NCBI GenBank assembly: GCA_947591115.1
Contig: CANQCX010000075.1
Location: 1-8,810 of the forward strand
From: an uncultured Lachnospiraceae bacterium
Lineage (GTDB): Bacteria; Bacillota; Clostridia; Lachnospirales; Lachnospiraceae
Direction: 5' to 3'
DNA: 8,810 nt
This document shows, in pieces, positions 6,487 to 8,810 of this stretch. The notes beneath the pieces are model-generated. The model saw only the letters and a list, made by a program, of their open reading frames with translations, was not told the origin of the DNA and did not search any database. Made by a program: the position numbers and the translations under genes. Position 1 is the stretch's first letter, and each line of letters opens with the position of its first letter.

Positions 6487-6677
6487 ATTACAGATGTCCG
6501 TCCTGCTTTATGAGAGACTTAGACATCGATATGTTTTACGACAAGGATAAGAAGGAATATTACTGTATTCGCTGTCAGTACACCGGAACCGAAGAAGATG
6601 TGCTTGAGAAAAACGAGATGATCCGTTTCCGTTATCGTGCGATGTATAAAAGATTTGATAAGTTTGATTTTGATTAA
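6459..6677 (+). CDS. Small zinc-ribbon protein (72 aa)
   Basis: The protein has two CxxC knuckles, CPSC (13-16) and CIRC (36-39), 19 residues apart. These are the four cysteines of a zinc ribbon, joined by an acidic loop (DLDIDMFYDKDKKEYY). A basic, aromatic tail follows (MIRFRYRAMYKRFDKFDFD). Its function is unknown to me; zinc ribbons bind nucleic acid or protein partners. The first 28 bp overlap the end of the 610-aa gene in another frame. The ATG at 6459 has a perfect AAGGAGGT at 6442-6449, 9 nt upstream and inside the upstream coding sequence, so it should be translated strongly and together with its neighbour. All seven Arg codons are CGT, CGC or AGA, the same bias as the upstream gene. 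The cysteine pattern and SD make it real despite its size. Confidence 0.88.
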   Translation: MAQSGKGKLNYRCPSCFMRDLDIDMFYDKDKKEYYCIRCQYTGTEEDVLEKNEMIRFRYRAMYKRFDKFDFD

Positions 6678-6705
6678 ACATTCAGTTTTTCACGTTTTGT
6701 AACAG

Positions 6706-6747
6706 ACGGGAGGCTGCTGCATGTTTGTGTGCAGCCTTCCGTTTTTT
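6706..6747 (+). terminator. Strong rho-independent terminator
   Basis: A 12-bp stem (ACGGGAGGCTGC at 6706-6717 with GCAGCCTTCCGT at 6731-6742, one G-U) and a 13-nt loop run straight into six T residues (6742-6747). It closes the 610-aa/zinc-ribbon transcript 28 bp after the stop codon and separates it from the AraC gene. Confidence 0.92.
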
Positions 6748-6794
6748 CTAAATTTGAAAAAAGCAGATTTTTATGACTTCAGGGGGGAGGAGTT

Positions 6795-7733
6795 ATGGGC
6801 AAAAAGAAAAAAGACAAGATGGAATTGCGGTTTTATGAGATACCGCAGCAGGAAACGGTTCTGGCAAGGATCGGGAAGGAATGGGACAGAGTATACGGCG
6901 TTGACGGCGTTCATCTTCATTTTCACAACCTGATGGAGATCGGTCTCTGCAGACGCGGAGAGGGCGAATTGTGGATCGGCGAGGAAAGCCATCGGTACGA
7001 AACTTCTATGGTCAGCGTGATACCGGAAAATTTCCCTCATGTCCTGATCAGCAAAGAAGGAAGATCGGATTATTGGGAGTTTTTCTATTTGAACCCGAAG
7101 CCTTTGATCGAAGAATTGTTTCCGGACAATCCGCTGTATCAAAGCGAGGTTTTCGAGCATATCAATCAAACGCCGTATCTTCTGCACGTATCCGAGGCTC
7201 CGGCTTTGTTTGGGACGGTCAATGCCATTATCGAAGAGGTGCGCGTTCCCAAGCAGTACCGGCAGGGAATGATCCGGCTGCTCGCGAAAACGATGATACT
7301 TGAAATCCTGCGTCAGGATTCCGGTGCGCCGTATAACGCGGTCAAACAGGTAAAAGCGGCGAATATGACTCAGATCGCGTCTGCGCTGGAATATATTAAC
7401 CAAAATTATGCGGCGCCGATCAAGGCAAAAATGCTGGCGGATGTCTGCAATATGAGCGAGACGCATTTCCGGCGCGTGTTTGAAGAATACATCAATATGG
7501 CGCCGATGGATTACGTCAATCTCATACGCGTGCAGCAGGCGTGCGAGCGTATGAAAAAAACGGATGATTCCATGGACAACGTAGCGCTCCGATGCGGATT
7601 TACAACGACTTCAACATTTAACCGGAATTTTAAAAAATTTTTGAATACTTCGCCGTATCAGTGGAAGATCAATTTGGACAACAGCGATCGGAAATTGGCG
7701 GATTTTCAAATTTCTACCCGAAAAGGATGGTAA
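6795..7733 (+). CDS. AraC-family transcriptional regulator with cupin sensor
   Basis: A 312-residue protein. Residues about 38-85 look like the sugar-sensing cupin of AraC proteins: VHLHFHNLMEIGLCRRGEGELWIG, then SMVSVIPENFPHVL. The C-terminal 110 residues form the double helix-turn-helix DNA-binding domain: ALEYINQNYAAPIKAKMLADVCNMSETHFRRVFEEY (first HTH about 208-231), then the signature DNVALRCGFTTTSTFNRNFKKFLNTSPYQW (261-290), split by normal variation. It is most likely a sugar-responsive activator of the downstream beta-galactosidase, which starts 111 bp after it. The ATG at 6795 follows a purine run (AGGGGGGAGGAG). Met9 is an alternative start without a separate SD. A basic KKKKDK at the N-terminus is unusual. 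I found no convincing promoter in the 47 bp between the terminator and the start. Confidence 0.95.
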   Translation: MGKKKKDKMELRFYEIPQQETVLARIGKEWDRVYGVDGVHLHFHNLMEIGLCRRGEGELWIGEESHRYETSMVSVIPENFPHVLISKEGRSDYWEFFYLNPKPLIEELFPDNPLYQSEVFEHINQTPYLLHVSEAPALFGTVNAIIEEVRVPKQYRQGMIRLLAKTMILEILRQDSGAPYNAVKQVKAANMTQIASALEYINQNYAAPIKAKMLADVCNMSETHFRRVFEEYINMAPMDYVNLIRVQQACERMKKTDDSMDNVALRCGFTTTSTFNRNFKKFLNTSPYQWKINLDNSDRKLADFQISTRKGW

Positions 7734-7748
7734 AATTTGCTTTTTTTT
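7707..7748 (+). terminator. Terminator overlapping the end of the AraC gene
   Basis: Arms 7707-7718 (CAAATTTCTACC) and 7729-7739 (GGTAAAATTTG) give an 11-bp stem with one bulged C and a 10-nt loop. After one C come eight T residues (7741-7748). The stop codon TAA (7731-7733) lies within the 3' arm. The stem is AT-rich, so only moderately stable, but position and T-run make termination likely. Confidence 0.7.
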
Positions 7749-7762
7749 CATATGAAGTTTGC

Positions 7763-7791
7763 TACACAACAGACCGGTGGACGGCTATAAT
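7763..7791 (+). promoter_or_regulatory. Promoter of the beta-galactosidase gene
   Basis: A -10 TATAAT (7786-7791) is perfect. At 17 bp upstream the -35 is TACACA (7763-7768, 4 of 6). The weak -35 fits a promoter that needs an activator such as the AraC protein encoded just upstream. The start site is expected near 7798, 47 nt before the ATG. Confidence 0.7.
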
Positions 7792-7844
7792 ATACCTAAT
7801 TTGCAAGCATCGGCTGAGCCATAAGAAGCAGGGAGGGCGAGAAA

Positions 7845-8810
7845 ATGGATCATTTTGACTATGAAATTGTAAAAAATCCGGAAATATTTGAGCAGAACCG
7901 TCTCGAGGCGCATTCGGATCATATCTGCTATGCCTCCGAATACGAAGAAATAGAACAAAAGAGCAGTCTGCGCATGGATTTAAACGGATTGTGGAAATTT
8001 CATTATGCCAAAAATATGCAGCTGGCGGCGGTTGGTTTTGAAGCGGAGGACTACGACTGTAAAAGCTGGGATGAAATTCATGTTCCGGCGCATATCCAGA
8101 TGGAAGGCTATGACAGGCCGCATTATACCAATACGACATATCCATGGGAACGAGAAGAGATCATTGCGCCGGGGGAAATTCCGGTTCGTTTTAATCCGGT
8201 GGCAAGCTATGTAAAGTATTTTTCGCTTCCGCAGAAGATGAAGGGCCAGCGGATCTGCATTTCCTTTCAAGGCGTCGAAAGCGGATTTGCAGTGTGGTTA
8301 AACGGCGCGTATGTAGGTTACAGCGAGAATTCTTTTGATCCGGCTGAATTTGAGCTGACGCCGTATCTGAAAGAAGGAGAAAACAAGCTGGCGGTGCGCG
8401 TATGGAAATGGACGTCCGGAAGCTGGTGCGAGGATCAGGATTTTTATCGTTTTTCCGGAATTTACCGAGATGTTTATCTCTATGCCGTTCCCCAAACGCA
8501 TGTCTGGGACATCCGTCTTGTTCCAAAGCTGACGGCTTCTTTGGAAAAAGGCGTATTGGAGATGACTGCAAAGACAAGCGGAGCCGGAAGCATTGCGTTT
8601 ACCCTGTATGAGCCAAAGGCAGGCTACAGCGTCACATGCGGAGAGGAACGCGCGGCGCTGCAGCAGAAAACGGTAACCATCAAGGACGGCGTCGCCGAAG
8701 GCGTTTTTGAAGTGTCGGCTCCGGCATTGTGGAGTGCGGAGGAACCGAATTTGTACCGGCTGAAAGCGGAGGTCCGCGATGAGGACGGGCAGGTAACCGA
8801 GCTGTTTGAT
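7845..8810 (+). CDS. lacZ: Beta-galactosidase, GH2 LacZ-type (5' part, cut by window edge)
   Basis: An open frame runs from ATG 7845 to the last base (322 codons, no stop). It covers the N-terminal sugar-binding (jelly-roll) domain and the start of the first immunoglobulin-like domain of LacZ-type GH2 enzymes, which are about 1,000 residues. Recognisable blocks are SSLRMDLNGLWKFHY, VPAHIQMEGYDRPHYTNTTYPWE (split by variation from E. coli VPSNWQMHGYD..YTNVTYP), GVESGFAVWLNGAYVGYSE, LKEGENKLAVRVWKW and WCEDQDFYRFSGIYRDVYL. The N of YTNTTYP and the D of EDQD match active-site residues Asn102 and Asp201 of E. coli LacZ. The catalytic glutamates lie beyond the window. No signal peptide, so it hydrolyses imported beta-galactosides in the cytoplasm. 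GGGAGGG at 7831-7837 lies 7 nt from the ATG. Substrates other than lactose are possible. Confidence 0.95.
   Translation, partial: MDHFDYEIVKNPEIFEQNRLEAHSDHICYASEYEEIEQKSSLRMDLNGLWKFHYAKNMQLAAVGFEAEDYDCKSWDEIHVPAHIQMEGYDRPHYTNTTYPWEREEIIAPGEIPVRFNPVASYVKYFSLPQKMKGQRICISFQGVESGFAVWLNGAYVGYSENSFDPAEFELTPYLKEGENKLAVRVWKWTSGSWCEDQDFYRFSGIYRDVYLYAVPQTHVWDIRLVPKLTASLEKGVLEMTAKTSGAGSIAFTLYEPKAGYSVTCGEERAALQQKTVTIKDGVAEGVFEVSAPALWSAEEPNLYRLKAEVRDEDGQVTELFD

Noticed and set aside
6721..6933. Plus-strand 70-residue frame starting in the terminator loop
   Set aside because: Its ATG is in the loop of the terminator hairpin and it overlaps the AraC gene out of frame.
6771..7466. 231-residue open frame on the minus strand
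   Set aside because: Antisense to the well-supported AraC gene, with no domain features.

Overview
The window looks like chromosomal DNA of a gut-type clostridium, most likely a Lachnospiraceae member. I infer this from mid-range GC, strong GGAGG-type ribosome binding sites, sigma-A-like promoters with TGn extended -10 elements, a PanG-type pantothenate operon and a dense set of carbohydrate genes. This is inference from content; there is no rRNA or other taxonomic marker. All genes found lie on the + strand.

Layout. (1) 1-1148: the last 38 codons of a MalG-type sugar ABC permease, followed 6 bp later by a LacI-family regulator. This is the tail of a sugar-uptake operon and ends at an 18-bp hairpin (1152-1192). 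(2) 1195-4266: a promoter and a compact four-gene vitamin B5 operon, panG-panB-panC-panD. PanG, a Rossmann/DUF2520 reductase, takes the place of PanE. Together the genes give the full route from 2-ketoisovalerate and aspartate to pantothenate. (3) 4267-4653: a 387-bp regulatory region. It holds three 26-bp tandem repeats, a possible weak terminator, a dyad, a near-consensus promoter, two TTGCRCAA boxes and a leader of about 170 nt containing a 6-codon mini-ORF. (4) 4654-6677: a 610-aa cytoplasmic protein that I cannot assign firmly, resembling a polysaccharide-deacetylase/glycoside-hydrolase barrel. It overlaps by 28 bp a 72-aa zinc-ribbon protein that has a perfect AAGGAGGT ribosome binding site. 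A strong terminator follows. (5) 6795-7748: an AraC-family regulator whose terminator hairpin includes its own stop codon. (6) 7763-8810: a promoter and the first 322 codons of a GH2 (LacZ-type) beta-galactosidase cut by the window edge.

How they fit together. A housekeeping vitamin operon sits between carbohydrate modules. The permease/LacI tail, AraC regulator and LacZ are a common arrangement for uptake and intracellular breakdown of an oligosaccharide. The 610-aa protein and its zinc-ribbon partner are the most interesting part. They share an extreme arginine codon bias that differs from the pan genes, a strong promoter and strong ribosome binding sites, which together suggest high expression. 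Their function is not known to me.
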